Origin: CAJQQY01 sp045106765
GTDB lineage: Bacteria; Bacteroidota; Bacteroidia; Chitinophagales; Saprospiraceae
Length of the DNA: 64,000 nucleotides
Direction: 5' to 3'
Assembly (NCBI GenBank): GCA_045106765.1
Contig: JBGCFD010000190.1
Location: forward strand, 62,001 to 126,000
Under the pieces are notes generated by a model. The model saw only the letters and a program-made list of their open reading frames with translations. It did not search any database and was not told the DNA's origin. The position numbers and the translations under genes are program-made. Every line of letters begins with the position of its first letter. The first letter of the stretch is position 1. This document shows, in pieces, positions 26,223 to 36,758 of this stretch.

Positions 26223-27539
26223 AACTTTAACTGAATTTTCATTTTGTTCCAAATTATAAATCGCACTTAAAATCGCAAGGACTAACCATAGATGCCTAAA
26301 ATTAATCGCATCAACAGAAACTGCTTCCATAAAAAAAATGAGTAAATACCCAGTAACTACAATTTTTAAATTATCATGTTTTTTTGTTTTTAAAAGATGA
26401 TTAGATATTTTAAAAAGAACAAAAGTTAGATATAAAATTGCAGAGAGACCGAAGATTCCCGTTTCTGCAAAACTTCCGAAATAGGTAGAATGTGGATCGT
26501 AATCTGGAATGTGTTTTGGAAAAAAATTGGCTTCCTTTAATTGATGAAAATAGGTTCCATGATTGCCTGCTCCGACTCCCGTGAGAAATTTTTCTTTACC
26601 AATAAAAATAGCACTTTGTTTTAAGGTAAAATAAGTACTCGGGATGATAAAATTGTGTTGAGTTTCGCCAACGATTTTTCCTGAGTTGAATGCACTTTCT
26701 CTAATCTCTTTTAAATTTGGATTATTTTTATTCACCAAAATAAAGTGTGTTCCAAATAAATAAATCATAAATAAAGTCAGGGAAATCAATCTCAAACTAT
26801 TTTTGAAAATTGGACTTAAGTGATGTTTTTGTTTTTTTAGAAAAATAAAAATAATTCCAATTAGGAGTAAAACGACGATTTTTGCAAAAGTAAAAATATA
26901 GGCAACCGAAAAAATTAAAAGCAAAATGAGTTTTTTGAAATCCCTTTTTTCTAAAATAGAAACGAACAAAAAAAGGATACTTAAATTTAAAATACTGGCT
27001 AGCATGTGAGGAGTGGAGGTGAGTCCGCTTATCCGAATTGTATCTCCAAAATATGGATAATCTTGATAAGTATATCCAAGAAGATTGTCGCCCGAAAAAT
27101 AGGTCGTAGCGATTCCTATAATTCCAAAAAAAGCAGCAATGTTTCCCATCCAAATAATTCCTTTTGAGATAAAATCTTTGAGTTTAATTTCAGTAGAAAT
27201 TAGAAATAGTCGAATAATTAAATAGTTTAAGAATAAATAAACTAGGCCAAAGAATTCAAGAAATGGCTGATAGTTTTTGGCAAAAAAAGAAGTGACGCAA
27301 ACGACTCCTAAATATATTATTAATGCAAAATCAAGATGGTTCAACTTCAATTTTGCGAAGGGAATCTTTTTTAAATTAAAGGATAAAAAAAGTATAGTCA
27401 ATAGAAAAATTATCTCAGGCGGTTGTATCTTGTTGCCCACGATAGGAAATGTAAGAATGGTTTGAAAACTTATTGAGATGATTCCTATCAAAATAAGAAT
27501 GGACCAAACTCTCAGAAATGAATTTTGTGTTTCTAACAT
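26214..27539 (-). CDS. O-antigen polymerase/ligase-like membrane protein (Wzy/WaaL type)
   Basis: The 441-residue protein has about eleven hydrophobic segments spread over its length and a long hydrophilic loop around residues 265-350 with GVGAGNHGTYFHQL and DYDPHSTYFGSFAETGIFG. That loop pattern (Hx6G- and R/H-containing periplasmic loop before the last helices) is typical of the Wzy_C/O-antigen ligase superfamily. It is divergent from the GT39-like gene, with only 25 bp between them. Polymerase versus ligase cannot be decided from sequence; a Wzx-like flippase at 35 kb makes a Wzy role likely. Confidence 0.8.
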   Translation of the reverse strand: MLETQNSFLRVWSILILIGIISISFQTILTFPIVGNKIQPPEIIFLLTILFLSFNLKKIPFAKLKLNHLDFALIIYLGVVCVTSFFAKNYQPFLEFFGLVYLFLNYLIIRLFLISTEIKLKDFISKGIIWMGNIAAFFGIIGIATTYFSGDNLLGYTYQDYPYFGDTIRISGLTSTPHMLASILNLSILFLFVSILEKRDFKKLILLLIFSVAYIFTFAKIVVLLLIGIIFIFLKKQKHHLSPIFKNSLRLISLTLFMIYLFGTHFILVNKNNPNLKEIRESAFNSGKIVGETQHNFIIPSTYFTLKQSAIFIGKEKFLTGVGAGNHGTYFHQLKEANFFPKHIPDYDPHSTYFGSFAETGIFGLSAILYLTFVLFKISNHLLKTKKHDNLKIVVTGYLLIFFMEAVSVDAINFRHLWLVLAILSAIYNLEQNENSVKVLT

Positions 27540-27564
27540 ATTTTCTCAAACCTAAGTAAAAAAA

Positions 27565-28851
27565 ATGTACTCCAAAAATAGATTTAAAGATCTGTCGCAA
27601 AAAGAAATCTATGGACTGATATTTTGTTCCTTTCTAGTAGTTCGGTTGGCATTTGTTTTTGTCTTAAAAACTTACCTACCTCAGTTAGAAATATTTCCAG
27701 ATAGTGAGAGATATGATATTTTGAGTTCGCAAATTTTAGAAGGAAATTTTAATTTGGATGGAGGTACTTTTTTAGTTGCACCTGTATATCCTTATTTTTT
27801 GGCTTTGGTAAAAATGTGTTTTGGAACATATTGGATTTGGATTGCACCTATGATTCAAATTGGTTTAAGTTGTCTTTCGGGAGTTTATTTTTATAAGTTG
27901 GCTAAGGTTTTATTTGAGTCAGAAAGAGTGGCTGTTTTAGGTGTTTTGGGTTATTGTTTTTACCCATTTTCAATGTGGTATGTGCATAGTATTTCGCAAG
28001 AAACGATTTATCAGACCTTGTTGATTTTTTCAATTTATCATTTTGTTATTGGGCTAAAAAATCAAAAAGAACGACATCTTATTTATTCGGCAATTTTGTT
28101 TTCTATTTGCTTTTTGACAAAGTCGATTATACTTTTTTACAGTCCATTTTTAGCTTTATCTATTTATTTATATTTCAACGGAAATTGGAAACAGAAGCTG
28201 CGAATGGTTTTTATTTATAGTTCAATTTGTGTGGTTTTTACATTGCCGAATGGAATTTACAATTGGCAGACTCATGGTATTTATACTATTTCTAGTGGTG
28301 GATTTGGATTCTTTTTATCTTTGTCAAATAATGATAATATCAGTAGATCAATTGGAGAATATAAGTACACAAAGGGATTAAATGAATTTGATTATGCTTA
28401 CGGAATTCCATTTGAATTAGAACAAGATCCTAATGTGAAAAAATATCCACCTTTGGAACGAGATCAACTTTACTTAAAAGAAGGTTTGAAATGGATTAAT
28501 GATAATCCTAAAAAATTATTTTTATTAAGTCTAACGAAACTGCAAAAATTTCTTCTCCCTGGATTTAGTATTTCCCATCATCCATTTAATAAATGGCTAA
28601 TATCTTTTCTTCTTGGATTACCTGTTTATTTTTTTGGATATATTGGTATTTGGAAAGGACTTAAAACTAATTTTAAGCTTCATTCATGGATACTTTTTTT
28701 GATCATTTCTATGAGTGTATTTTCTATGTTTTTTTTAAATCAAAGTAGATTTAGAGTAGTGACGATGGAAGGATTTTATTTGATGTATGCTGCTTTTGGG
28801 TGGGTTACCATTTTTGGAATGAGCAAAAGGAAGCCAAAATTATTCAATTAA
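27565..28851 (+). CDS. GT-C membrane glycosyltransferase, family 39/PMT-like
   Basis: The 428-residue protein has about ten transmembrane helices. Its first periplasmic loop contains FPDSERYDILSSQILEG followed by FLVAPVYPYFLALV, the acidic-motif plus P-x-Y arrangement of ArnT/PMT-type GT-C enzymes. These transfer sugars from polyprenyl-phosphate donors at the periplasmic face. It is divergent from the polymerase gene and ends inside a strong terminator. The acceptor is unknown. Confidence 0.75.
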   Translation: MYSKNRFKDLSQKEIYGLIFCSFLVVRLAFVFVLKTYLPQLEIFPDSERYDILSSQILEGNFNLDGGTFLVAPVYPYFLALVKMCFGTYWIWIAPMIQIGLSCLSGVYFYKLAKVLFESERVAVLGVLGYCFYPFSMWYVHSISQETIYQTLLIFSIYHFVIGLKNQKERHLIYSAILFSICFLTKSIILFYSPFLALSIYLYFNGNWKQKLRMVFIYSSICVVFTLPNGIYNWQTHGIYTISSGGFGFFLSLSNNDNISRSIGEYKYTKGLNEFDYAYGIPFELEQDPNVKKYPPLERDQLYLKEGLKWINDNPKKLFLLSLTKLQKFLLPGFSISHHPFNKWLISFLLGLPVYFFGYIGIWKGLKTNFKLHSWILFLIISMSVFSMFFLNQSRFRVVTMEGFYLMYAAFGWVTIFGMSKRKPKLFN

Positions 28852-28866
28852 TTTTGGCTTCCTTTT
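28825..28866. terminator. Bidirectional terminator between the GT39-like and PorU2-like genes
   Basis: An 18-bp perfect stem begins AAAAGGAAGCCAAAATTA at 28825, with loop 28843-28848 and its complement at 28849-28866, followed by T residues. It covers the last codons of the GT39-like gene and sits 17 bp before the end of the convergent peptidase gene. It should serve both. Confidence 0.85.
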
Positions 28867-28882
28867 TTATTTCAAATATATT

Positions 28883-31800
28883 TTATCGAATAATTACCAT
28901 TTTTCCAATTCCATTTTTGAAGAATGAATCTGCTCTTGTTTGGAATAAATCAAACGGTTCTCCATTGGCCTTAGTAGCAACTACTCTATAGAGGTAAACT
29001 CCATTGGCTAATTTGGCGCCATACTCATCTGTTCCATCCCAACTAAAAGGAGTCATATTATTTCCTACATGGATTGGCCCTAATTCTTCCATTCTAATTT
29101 CTCGAATGATTCTGCCTGAAACGGTCATAATCTGAATTTTCATATCATCAGGAACTTCATCACCGGTTATGGTGAATACAAATTTGGTAGAGGTGGAAAA
29201 AGGATTAGGGTAATTCAATATTTTTGAAATAGAAGACTTATTCACTATTTCAAAACTAACTTTATAAGCCAAATCTCCTGATTGATTTCCTGAGACATCT
29301 TCTGCTAAAACAACGAGTTGGTAAGTTCCATCAGAGAGTAAAGTTGGATTGAATTCCAATCTCGCTTTATTATTATCTCCTTGAGTGGCTGGATAAAATG
29401 TTAGTCTATCACCATCTACAAAAATAGGTTCTAAATCAGAACCTCCAGGGGATTTTAAAAGTACTTGGAAGGAAGTGGTATCTTCTAAAAGTAAGTATGA
29501 ATTTTCATCTTTTAGTGTAATTAAAATATGAGGTTTGGAAGAAACTAAATCACCATCCATAATATGAACCCCATCAAATGTAACATCCATAATTGGATTC
29601 CTCACATCTTGTCGAACATGGAAATTAAAAAAACCTAAATTGTTAAAATGGAATTGCTCTTTTTGGTCTCCATTTGGATTTGCTTCAATGAAGAGTGTAT
29701 TTTTTTCTCCAAAATTTCTAGTATCTAAACTTAAATTAGCGACTAATGTATCGCCAATCAGAATAGGAGACAAGCGTTTTAGAATAGTATCTTGATTATT
29801 ATTCTGATCAATAATAGCAAATTTCATGAGTAAACTATCCATATTGTATTCGCCAATATTTTCGACTGCAATTTTTAAGGATAATGGTTCGCCTTGATTT
29901 AAAGTATCACTTTGAAAAGTAAATAGCGAGGCTGGATTTAAGGCAACCTCAGGTGTCCCTTGGAATAAAACTCTCCAATGATCTAGATGAACACTTGTTT
30001 TATTGAGTGAGTCTCTAGAGTTAAATTTTAATTGGATATAAGGAAATTCATCTGCATCTAAGGATGATAAAGAAACATCATAATCTTGAATATTAGGCAT
30101 TACTAATGAATCAGTTCCATCTTGTTTGATTCCAAATAAATCAATAGAAAATTCATCCGTTGGAAGATTGTCAATGGAGGAAGTTTGCCAAAGTAATGAT
30201 TCCCAAGATCTAGCTGGTCCAATTTTAGTGGAGGTCATTTCACCACTATCCCAACTTCCTGGTAAGGAATGATTGAAAAATAATAAATCGTCTAAGCTAG
30301 AAGCTTTACTTTCAGCCATTGCACCTACTCCTTTTTGATAAAGAAAAATATATGGAAGAGCACCTTCCGTTTCTAAATCTCTAATTTGCGTAGCACCTTG
30401 AGCTTCTAATACATCAAAAATATTAGTTCCCAAAGGGCCAGAGTCTGAAGCCCATTCTTCGGGTTCGTATGATACAGTCTCTGTTTGATTTGTTAGAATT
30501 AAAACATATTCTCCATCCTCGATTTCATTATTAAGATAATTAATGAGTTCCTCTCTATTCGCTAAATTATCAGTTTTAAATGGAAACATTGATTCGCCCC
30601 AATAATAATCAGGATCTGAATTAATTCGGTATTCTACTTTTATTGAATCAAAAACGGTCACTTGAATACCAGCAGGATCAGAATAGGGAGGTCCTACATA
30701 TCTTCCAATTCGGTCATTATTAAGAAGAACCCGCATAAAGACTGAATTAGGATTAACGATTGAATCTAAGACTAAACTTTCAACAGCTAAATCTTTGAAA
30801 TCAGAAACATATTTAATTTTACCAGCACCGTCAAGAAGAAGATTGGACAGTACATCCTTTTGATATTGATATTGATGAGATTGATTCCAACCTGAAGAAC
30901 TTCCTTCCAAATAAACAAAGGAACTATTTCTCCAAACAAAACCACCAATAGCAGGATCCTCTTCGGGACTAACTCGCCAATAATAAACAGTATTATTAGC
31001 GTAGTTCATGTTAGGTTTCCATTTTAAAACGCCACCAAGTTGTTCAATTTCTGTTTCTTGAAAAAGAGGACTATTGAATGCTTCGGTTGTATCTATTTGG
31101 AAAATATATTTTTGACTTTCAACAAATGTACTTGAAGTAGAAGCTTTTAAGGTTAGATCTTGATTGGAAACAATTCCGAATTCGTTTGGAAAAACAGGAA
31201 CAATCTCTTTCGAAATAAAATAGACGGTAATACTTTCGCTGGCACCTCCAGTTTGCAAAGTATTATTATTTTCAGCCTCCGTTGAAGGAAATTCTGCAAT
31301 TGCATTGTCTTTATCAATTTCGATATAAAATTCATTTGGACCAAGCGCATCAATTCCAAATACTGGAAGTTTATAACTTAGGGTTGATTTAAATTCAGGA
31401 ACAGGAATAGAGTCAATAAGAATCGAAATAGCATCGGCACTATTTGGAAATTTTTGTTTGATTTCAATAAGCATAGAATCATTGGCATGGTATCCAATAT
31501 TAGCAATATCAAAAGTCAGTTCGAAGCTATCTCTTTGAATACTTATTGGGTTGGGATCAAATTTTACGGTTTCACGATCAATGATATAATCAGGTCCTTC
31601 ACCAAGATATAATCTAATAGCTGGATCACCGTTAATCGTCATTTGGCCACCTAAAAAACCTATACTAAATTCTGTATTTTTTATGGCGATCCTATTTAGA
31701 TCACCTATGCCAGATCCATATGATGTATCACCTAATTGAGTGAAAAATTCACGGCCATAGAGATTTAGTCGATTAGAGTATCCGATACCTGTAGTGGCAA

Positions 31801-33904
31801 AAAAGGCAATTGCTCCTTTTTCAGGTGCTAATACAAAATCTTCACTAATTCCAACTACAGGGGTATGAATTTTTCCAGAATAACATCCGAATGAAAACAT
31901 CACAGGATACTTTCCTTTATTTTCATAGGCATCCGCATTATCAATACTATAATCAAAACTTCCAACGGAAGAGTGACCAAAAAAGGTTAAAATAGATGCT
32001 CCATTATTAATTAGATTTTTCAGAGCATCCGACTGAGAATTATAAATTGGATCAGCAGAGGTTTTAAAGAAAGAAGTTACATTTCCGCCAAATTTATTAT
32101 TCTCGTGAATGGCTTTAAATCCATTTAGATATCCTTGGATGGAAAGTTGTTCACTTGCTGCTCCTCCTCCTAAATGGATTATATTTTTCATCCATAATTT
32201 ATCTTCTATCGTTTGAGGCAAGTTTTGAACTTCTTCATGTTCAATAACTTTATTGAGATAATTTCTTACTTCGGTTCCAGTCTTGGCTGGAAGCCTTCCA
32301 ACCGATAGGATAGGAGCATAGGTATTATTTTTTGAAAATAATAAATTGTCACCTCCACCAAACGCGCCTAAAGTTGGAACATGAAATGTATTATCAGCGA
32401 AGGCAAGATTTACAGCTTCAGTAGTTCGAATATCTTGATATTCTCGACCTTTACCCAAAAGGAAAACATATTTTGGATCAGTCCAATTTTTCTTAATAAA
32501 ATGTCCAAAATTTCGAATGGAAATACTATGTCGGTTTATACCATAAGAGAATTGTTCATATAACTGTTCCACATCAACAATGATAGTATTAAAGTTTCTT
32601 CCAGCACTAGAGGATCGGTAATTACTGAACTCTTCTACCCAATTATTGCCTTGTCCATCATCAAAAAGTTTCTTATTTGAAATAATAATATACTCTGAAT
32701 CTTCTTGTGAGTAATCTATAAAGTTGATAGATTTAATTTGACTGGGAGTCTTAACTCCAGAAGTAGAACTGACTAAAATTAATTCACTTTCTAGACTAGA
32801 AGGAGGTAAAGCAATGTTAATTGAAGTACCATCATTATTTACTACAATTCGTCTATTATTAGTTAGGTCATATAAAATAGGGTCAGCTCCATTTGCTGCA
32901 AAATTGCTTACTTTCAAATACCTAGTTGTACTAGAAGCAGGCATCCTAAAATGGAAATTATTTGAAGCGCCAAAATCGAAAGTTCTAGGGTAAAGTAACT
33001 TTACAGAAGCTACAGCTGACTGATCTTTAGAATCATAATTTCCTTGTAAATCAATAGTAACGTCAGAAGATAAACTTGATGAATTTAAATTCACATCATG
33101 CTGAATAGTGTGGATTCCAAATACTTCATCATTAGCAATAACATTTCCATTTACAGTAATCGTCTGCTCATGTGGCCCCATACTAATATTCTTATTGATA
33201 TTGTAAAAACCAGTTACATACCGAAGACTTAATTTACTTTCTGGTCCAGCTGCAAAAACATTCGGTGGCGTTATTGTGATGGTTTGATTTTGGTTGAATT
33301 CTCCCACAAAACCTTCTCCTTTTTCGAATCTTGAATGAAAAACAAAATCACTATGAATATCTTTTGTCCAAGTATTATTAAAAACGACAGAATCAGTAGC
33401 GAGGCAAAATGATTCAGGAGTCGATGGTGCATTATTTAAATCATTATTGATATTATCTAAACGGTTTGGTATCGAGGTTTCATTCCAAGTTAAAAAGTAA
33501 GCACTTGAATCTGTAAAAAGACTATACTCAGGATTTGCCATCTCGATATCAGGGTCTTCAAAAAGAAAACGATCTAGTTGACTTCTATTTCTTTTTCCAT
33601 AGAATTCTATAAAATCACCCGTTCCAAAAGTTTCATTTGAACTTACATGAATGGGAATTTCTTGCCCCATGTAATACAGTTGAACCTGACTTCCTTGAAA
33701 GCTATTAACTGGAATCCCTTGATCTACCATTGATTGATAAGGGAGACGATAGATTCCATCTTCTGAAACCTGTATTTTATAATAATTTTGATCGTATTGA
33801 ATCCACTCATTGCCGTAAAGTGTATCAATGCCATTCCACATTTGAGCAGAAAGAGAGGAGAATAGGGAGAATAAAAGTATTAAAGAAGCTATAATTTTCT
33901 TCAT
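28883..33904 (-). CDS. porU2: C25 (gingipain-type) cysteine peptidase, PorU2-like T9SS protein
   Basis: The 1673-residue secreted protein has a signal peptide (to about residue 20), an N-terminal domain YYKIQVSEDGIYRLPY, and a C25 peptidase domain around 400-780. Catalytic residues are His644 in TFFGHSSVG and Cys674 in FSFGCYSGK, 30 apart, close to the spacing in gingipains. Several CARDB-like beta domains follow, then a C-terminal FlgD-like domain (NYPNPFSTSTKFVF, GRIIREI, NGVYLYRVVA) used as a type A T9SS signal. Size and layout match proteins called PorU2, a relative of the T9SS sortase PorU. It sits alone between terminators inside the glycan cluster. The sortase role is inferred from homology only. 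Confidence 0.85.
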   Translation of the reverse strand: MKKIIASLILLFSLFSSLSAQMWNGIDTLYGNEWIQYDQNYYKIQVSEDGIYRLPYQSMVDQGIPVNSFQGSQVQLYYMGQEIPIHVSSNETFGTGDFIEFYGKRNRSQLDRFLFEDPDIEMANPEYSLFTDSSAYFLTWNETSIPNRLDNINNDLNNAPSTPESFCLATDSVVFNNTWTKDIHSDFVFHSRFEKGEGFVGEFNQNQTITITPPNVFAAGPESKLSLRYVTGFYNINKNISMGPHEQTITVNGNVIANDEVFGIHTIQHDVNLNSSSLSSDVTIDLQGNYDSKDQSAVASVKLLYPRTFDFGASNNFHFRMPASSTTRYLKVSNFAANGADPILYDLTNNRRIVVNNDGTSINIALPPSSLESELILVSSTSGVKTPSQIKSINFIDYSQEDSEYIIISNKKLFDDGQGNNWVEEFSNYRSSSAGRNFNTIIVDVEQLYEQFSYGINRHSISIRNFGHFIKKNWTDPKYVFLLGKGREYQDIRTTEAVNLAFADNTFHVPTLGAFGGGDNLLFSKNNTYAPILSVGRLPAKTGTEVRNYLNKVIEHEEVQNLPQTIEDKLWMKNIIHLGGGAASEQLSIQGYLNGFKAIHENNKFGGNVTSFFKTSADPIYNSQSDALKNLINNGASILTFFGHSSVGSFDYSIDNADAYENKGKYPVMFSFGCYSGKIHTPVVGISEDFVLAPEKGAIAFFATTGIGYSNRLNLYGREFFTQLGDTSYGSGIGDLNRIAIKNTEFSIGFLGGQMTINGDPAIRLYLGEGPDYIIDRETVKFDPNPISIQRDSFELTFDIANIGYHANDSMLIEIKQKFPNSADAISILIDSIPVPEFKSTLSYKLPVFGIDALGPNEFYIEIDKDNAIAEFPSTEAENNNTLQTGGASESITVYFISKEIVPVFPNEFGIVSNQDLTLKASTSSTFVESQKYIFQIDTTEAFNSPLFQETEIEQLGGVLKWKPNMNYANNTVYYWRVSPEEDPAIGGFVWRNSSFVYLEGSSSGWNQSHQYQYQKDVLSNLLLDGAGKIKYVSDFKDLAVESLVLDSIVNPNSVFMRVLLNNDRIGRYVGPPYSDPAGIQVTVFDSIKVEYRINSDPDYYWGESMFPFKTDNLANREELINYLNNEIEDGEYVLILTNQTETVSYEPEEWASDSGPLGTNIFDVLEAQGATQIRDLETEGALPYIFLYQKGVGAMAESKASSLDDLLFFNHSLPGSWDSGEMTSTKIGPARSWESLLWQTSSIDNLPTDEFSIDLFGIKQDGTDSLVMPNIQDYDVSLSSLDADEFPYIQLKFNSRDSLNKTSVHLDHWRVLFQGTPEVALNPASLFTFQSDTLNQGEPLSLKIAVENIGEYNMDSLLMKFAIIDQNNNQDTILKRLSPILIGDTLVANLSLDTRNFGEKNTLFIEANPNGDQKEQFHFNNLGFFNFHVRQDVRNPIMDVTFDGVHIMDGDLVSSKPHILITLKDENSYLLLEDTTSFQVLLKSPGGSDLEPIFVDGDRLTFYPATQGDNNKARLEFNPTLLSDGTYQLVVLAEDVSGNQSGDLAYKVSFEIVNKSSISKILNYPNPFSTSTKFVFTITGDEVPDDMKIQIMTVSGRIIREIRMEELGPIHVGNNMTPFSWDGTDEYGAKLANGVYLYRVVATKANGEPFDLFQTRADSFFKNGIGKMVIIR

Positions 33905-34104
33905 CGATGAAGTTTTTTAAATATGTTCAATTATTTGGGAGGAATTTTAACAAGTTTTGCATTCCTCAATCATATTAAAATTAATCAAAATTCGAGCCTG
34001 ATATTAAGTCATTGAATATTAATGAGAATGGGGGAAATAAATTGATATAGATTTATACAAATTTAACAAATAAATGTTTGAAATATTGTAAGCATCCCAA
34101 CAAT

Positions 34105-34133
34105 TTGAATCCAAATTTAAATATCTATTTTTG
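34105..34133 (+). promoter_or_regulatory. Promoter of the SGNH hydrolase-flippase unit
   Basis: TTG (34105-34107) and TATTTTTG (34126-34133) are 18 bp apart, close to the Bacteroidota -33/-7 arrangement. The start codon is 44 bp further on. The 273-bp gap shows no other feature. Confidence 0.6.
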
Positions 34134-34177
34134 CGATTAAACTAATAAAATGGATATAATCCAATGGAAAAAATAAA

Positions 34178-35290
34178 ATGAGAAGAACGATAGCTATAAA
34201 TATATTAGTCCTTGCAGCAATGTTGATTGTCATTAACATTTTGTCTCATTTTATTTTACAAATCTACTATTGGAATCGAGAAAAAACAGCAGCTACTCTT
34301 CCTGCGATGACTAATGAAAATTATAGCCAAATAAGAAAGGAATTTAATCAACTAGAAACTGAATATCAGCCTTTTATTGCATGGAAAAGAAAGCCGGTCA
34401 AAAAAGAATTTACTAATATTGATGTGAATGGAAATCGACTGACCAAAAATTCAAATTCCAAATCAAAAAAAGTAATTCGATTTTTTGGTGGATCTACGAT
34501 GTGGGGCGCAGGAGTGGAAGATGCTAATACAATTCCTTCTCGCTTTGGAAAATGTACAGATGAATATAGCATTGTGAACCACGGAGGAACTGGATTTAAC
34601 TCTAGGCAAAGTTTGGCTCTTTTTACAAATTTGATGGTTAAAGATGATTCAACTAATATGGTTGTATTCTATGATGGAGTAAATGATGTAGCAGATCTGT
34701 GTATCAAAAAAATGAGTATTCCAGGACATGGGAGAGAAGTGCAAATGAGAAATGAATTGACAACTATCAATAGCACGGGGAGTTATTTTCGAGGAAAAGA
34801 TGGAATATTTAACTTGTCAAAACAATTGCTTTCAAAGGTTTTTATCCAAAATACAGCACTATTAATTCAAGGAGTTGTTGGTAGATATTTTAAAAAATCA
34901 TTGCCTGACCCATATTGTTGCCAAACCGAATTAGAGCGTGCAATTCAAGTGGCAAATCATTTACTCAATACTTGGAAGGTGGCTCATCAAATAGCAGAGG
35001 CAAATGGTATTCAGTTCATTGCGATTCTGCAACCAAATCTTTTTGTAGGAAATGTGGAAAATGATTATTTAAACTTAGAAAGAAGAGGTTCCTTAGGAAA
35101 AAATTTTGAAGCGGTTTATCCAATTTTAAAGAAAAAAATAGAAACTTATGATTGGATATATGATTTCACAGAAATTTTTGATGACAAAAAAGAACCGTTG
35201 TATTTTGATTTTTGTCATGTAAATAAACAGGGAAACGAAATCATTGCTAAGCAAATTTGCGAAATTCTTGACGACTTAAATTCGAAATAG
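34178..35290 (+). CDS. SGNH/GDSL-type hydrolase or O-acetyl-modifying protein
   Basis: The 370-residue protein has one N-terminal transmembrane segment (residues 6-28) and an SGNH domain: block I FFGGSTMWGAGVED (Ser nucleophile near 106), block III YDGVNDVADLC, and block V DFCHVNKQGNEIIA with the Asp/His pair. In polysaccharide loci such proteins remove or add O-acetyl groups at the membrane. Its stop is 1 bp from the flippase start, so the two genes are coupled. The acceptor is unknown. Confidence 0.8.
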   Translation: MRRTIAINILVLAAMLIVINILSHFILQIYYWNREKTAATLPAMTNENYSQIRKEFNQLETEYQPFIAWKRKPVKKEFTNIDVNGNRLTKNSNSKSKKVIRFFGGSTMWGAGVEDANTIPSRFGKCTDEYSIVNHGGTGFNSRQSLALFTNLMVKDDSTNMVVFYDGVNDVADLCIKKMSIPGHGREVQMRNELTTINSTGSYFRGKDGIFNLSKQLLSKVFIQNTALLIQGVVGRYFKKSLPDPYCCQTELERAIQVANHLLNTWKVAHQIAEANGIQFIAILQPNLFVGNVENDYLNLERRGSLGKNFEAVYPILKKKIETYDWIYDFTEIFDDKKEPLYFDFCHVNKQGNEIIAKQICEILDDLNSK

Positions 35291-35291
35291 A

Positions 35292-36758
35292 TTGTCGGCC
35301 ATAATAAATAAAACGATACATGGTTTAAGTTGGAATTTTAAATCCCAAATGATCACTCAAGGAATTAATTTCTTGGTGGCATTTTTATTAATGCTCTATT
35401 TGGTTCCAGAAGATTTTGGGAAATTTGCCATGGTGTTTGTAGTGGTAAGATTTTTTCAAATAATCCGAGAAGCAGGTTTTACCGTTGCCATAATTCAAAA
35501 AAAAGAATTGACCCAATCCTCTTTATCTACGGCATTTTGGTTTCAAATTTTACTAGCTGTTTTTATAGGAGGACTTTTATTTTATTCCGGAAATTTATTC
35601 AATAGTTTTTATGAAGAAACAGTTTTAAATCAAATTTCATTTTGGTTAAGTCTTGATTTTATTTTAGGCTCATTTGGATTAGTACCAACTGCTTTACTTC
35701 GAAAGGAATTAAAATTTAAAGCACTCTTTAAAATACATCTAGTTGCAATAATTATTTCGTCAACTGTTGGAATTGGGATGGCTTTAGGAGGAATGGGATA
35801 CCTTAGTTTGGTTGGAAAGATTTTATCATGGACCGTAATTACAAGTTTTGGAAATTTCCTTTTCATCCAATGGAAACCTCAATTTCAATTTTCCATAAAA
35901 GAACTTAAAAGCCTACTTAGATTAGGACTTCCTGATACTGGAAATTATATTTTATGGTACCTAACAATGAATACCGATGATTTTTTTATTGGAAGAGTCA
36001 TTGGAGCTTCCTCCTTAGGATATTATAATCGTGCGTATAATATTATGCTATTGCCTTTGCTCAATATTTCTTCTGTTTTGCAAAGTGTTTTATTTTCTAC
36101 GTGGTCAAAAATACAAGATGATCAATCACGAATCAATAGAATGTATCTTCTCGTTTCAGGAATAATTGCTCTCCTCGCTTGTCCAACAATGATCCTTTTA
36201 GCAGTATTTTCAGAACCGATAATAAATTTAATCTTTGGAACAAATTGGTTACCTATGGCGACTACTTTATGTATCCTAAGTATCATCGGAATGTTCCAAA
36301 GTGTAAGTGCTTTACTTGGTGTGATTTATATTGTTTTTGATAAAAATAGTTTAGCATTTAAAATCAATTTAATAGCTAGTACTTTTACCATCGCTCTAAT
36401 TATTTGGTCCGTTTATGTTTTTCGATCAATAGAAGTAACGGCACTCGTTTATGGAATTGCTACCTTGATTAGACTTTTTCCAACGTATTATTTTGCGAGT
36501 AAAACAATGGGCTTACCAACTAAACAACTAGTTAGTCCGATTATTTTTCCATTTATTTTTTCTATAATTATTGGAATTTTTGGATGGTTTTTATTTCAAA
36601 TACTTCCCTTTGAAACGCTGATCTTGAAACTTATTTTTTCTCTAGTTTTCAGTAGCTTATTATATTTTATATTGTGTTGGACTTTTAAGATTCCTCCATT
36701 TATGGATCTTTTGAAAGCGATAAAAAAATATAGAATTGAAATAAAAAAAGAGCTCTAG
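35292..36758 (+). CDS. Wzx-type polysaccharide flippase
   Basis: The 488-residue integral membrane protein has about 14 predicted helices and the MOP/Wzx pattern (LSWNFKSQMITQGINFLVAF at the start; IREAGFTVAIIQK; GASSLGYYNRAYNIMLLP). It should move undecaprenyl-linked repeat units across the inner membrane for the Wzy-like polymerase. The start is TTG at 35292, one base after the upstream stop, which suggests translational coupling. It ends at a hairpin shared with the convergent glycosyltransferase gene. Confidence 0.9.
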   Translation: MSAIINKTIHGLSWNFKSQMITQGINFLVAFLLMLYLVPEDFGKFAMVFVVVRFFQIIREAGFTVAIIQKKELTQSSLSTAFWFQILLAVFIGGLLFYSGNLFNSFYEETVLNQISFWLSLDFILGSFGLVPTALLRKELKFKALFKIHLVAIIISSTVGIGMALGGMGYLSLVGKILSWTVITSFGNFLFIQWKPQFQFSIKELKSLLRLGLPDTGNYILWYLTMNTDDFFIGRVIGASSLGYYNRAYNIMLLPLLNISSVLQSVLFSTWSKIQDDQSRINRMYLLVSGIIALLACPTMILLAVFSEPIINLIFGTNWLPMATTLCILSIIGMFQSVSALLGVIYIVFDKNSLAFKINLIASTFTIALIIWSVYVFRSIEVTALVYGIATLIRLFPTYYFASKTMGLPTKQLVSPIIFPFIFSIIIGIFGWFLFQILPFETLILKLIFSLVFSSLLYFILCWTFKIPPFMDLLKAIKKYRIEIKKEL

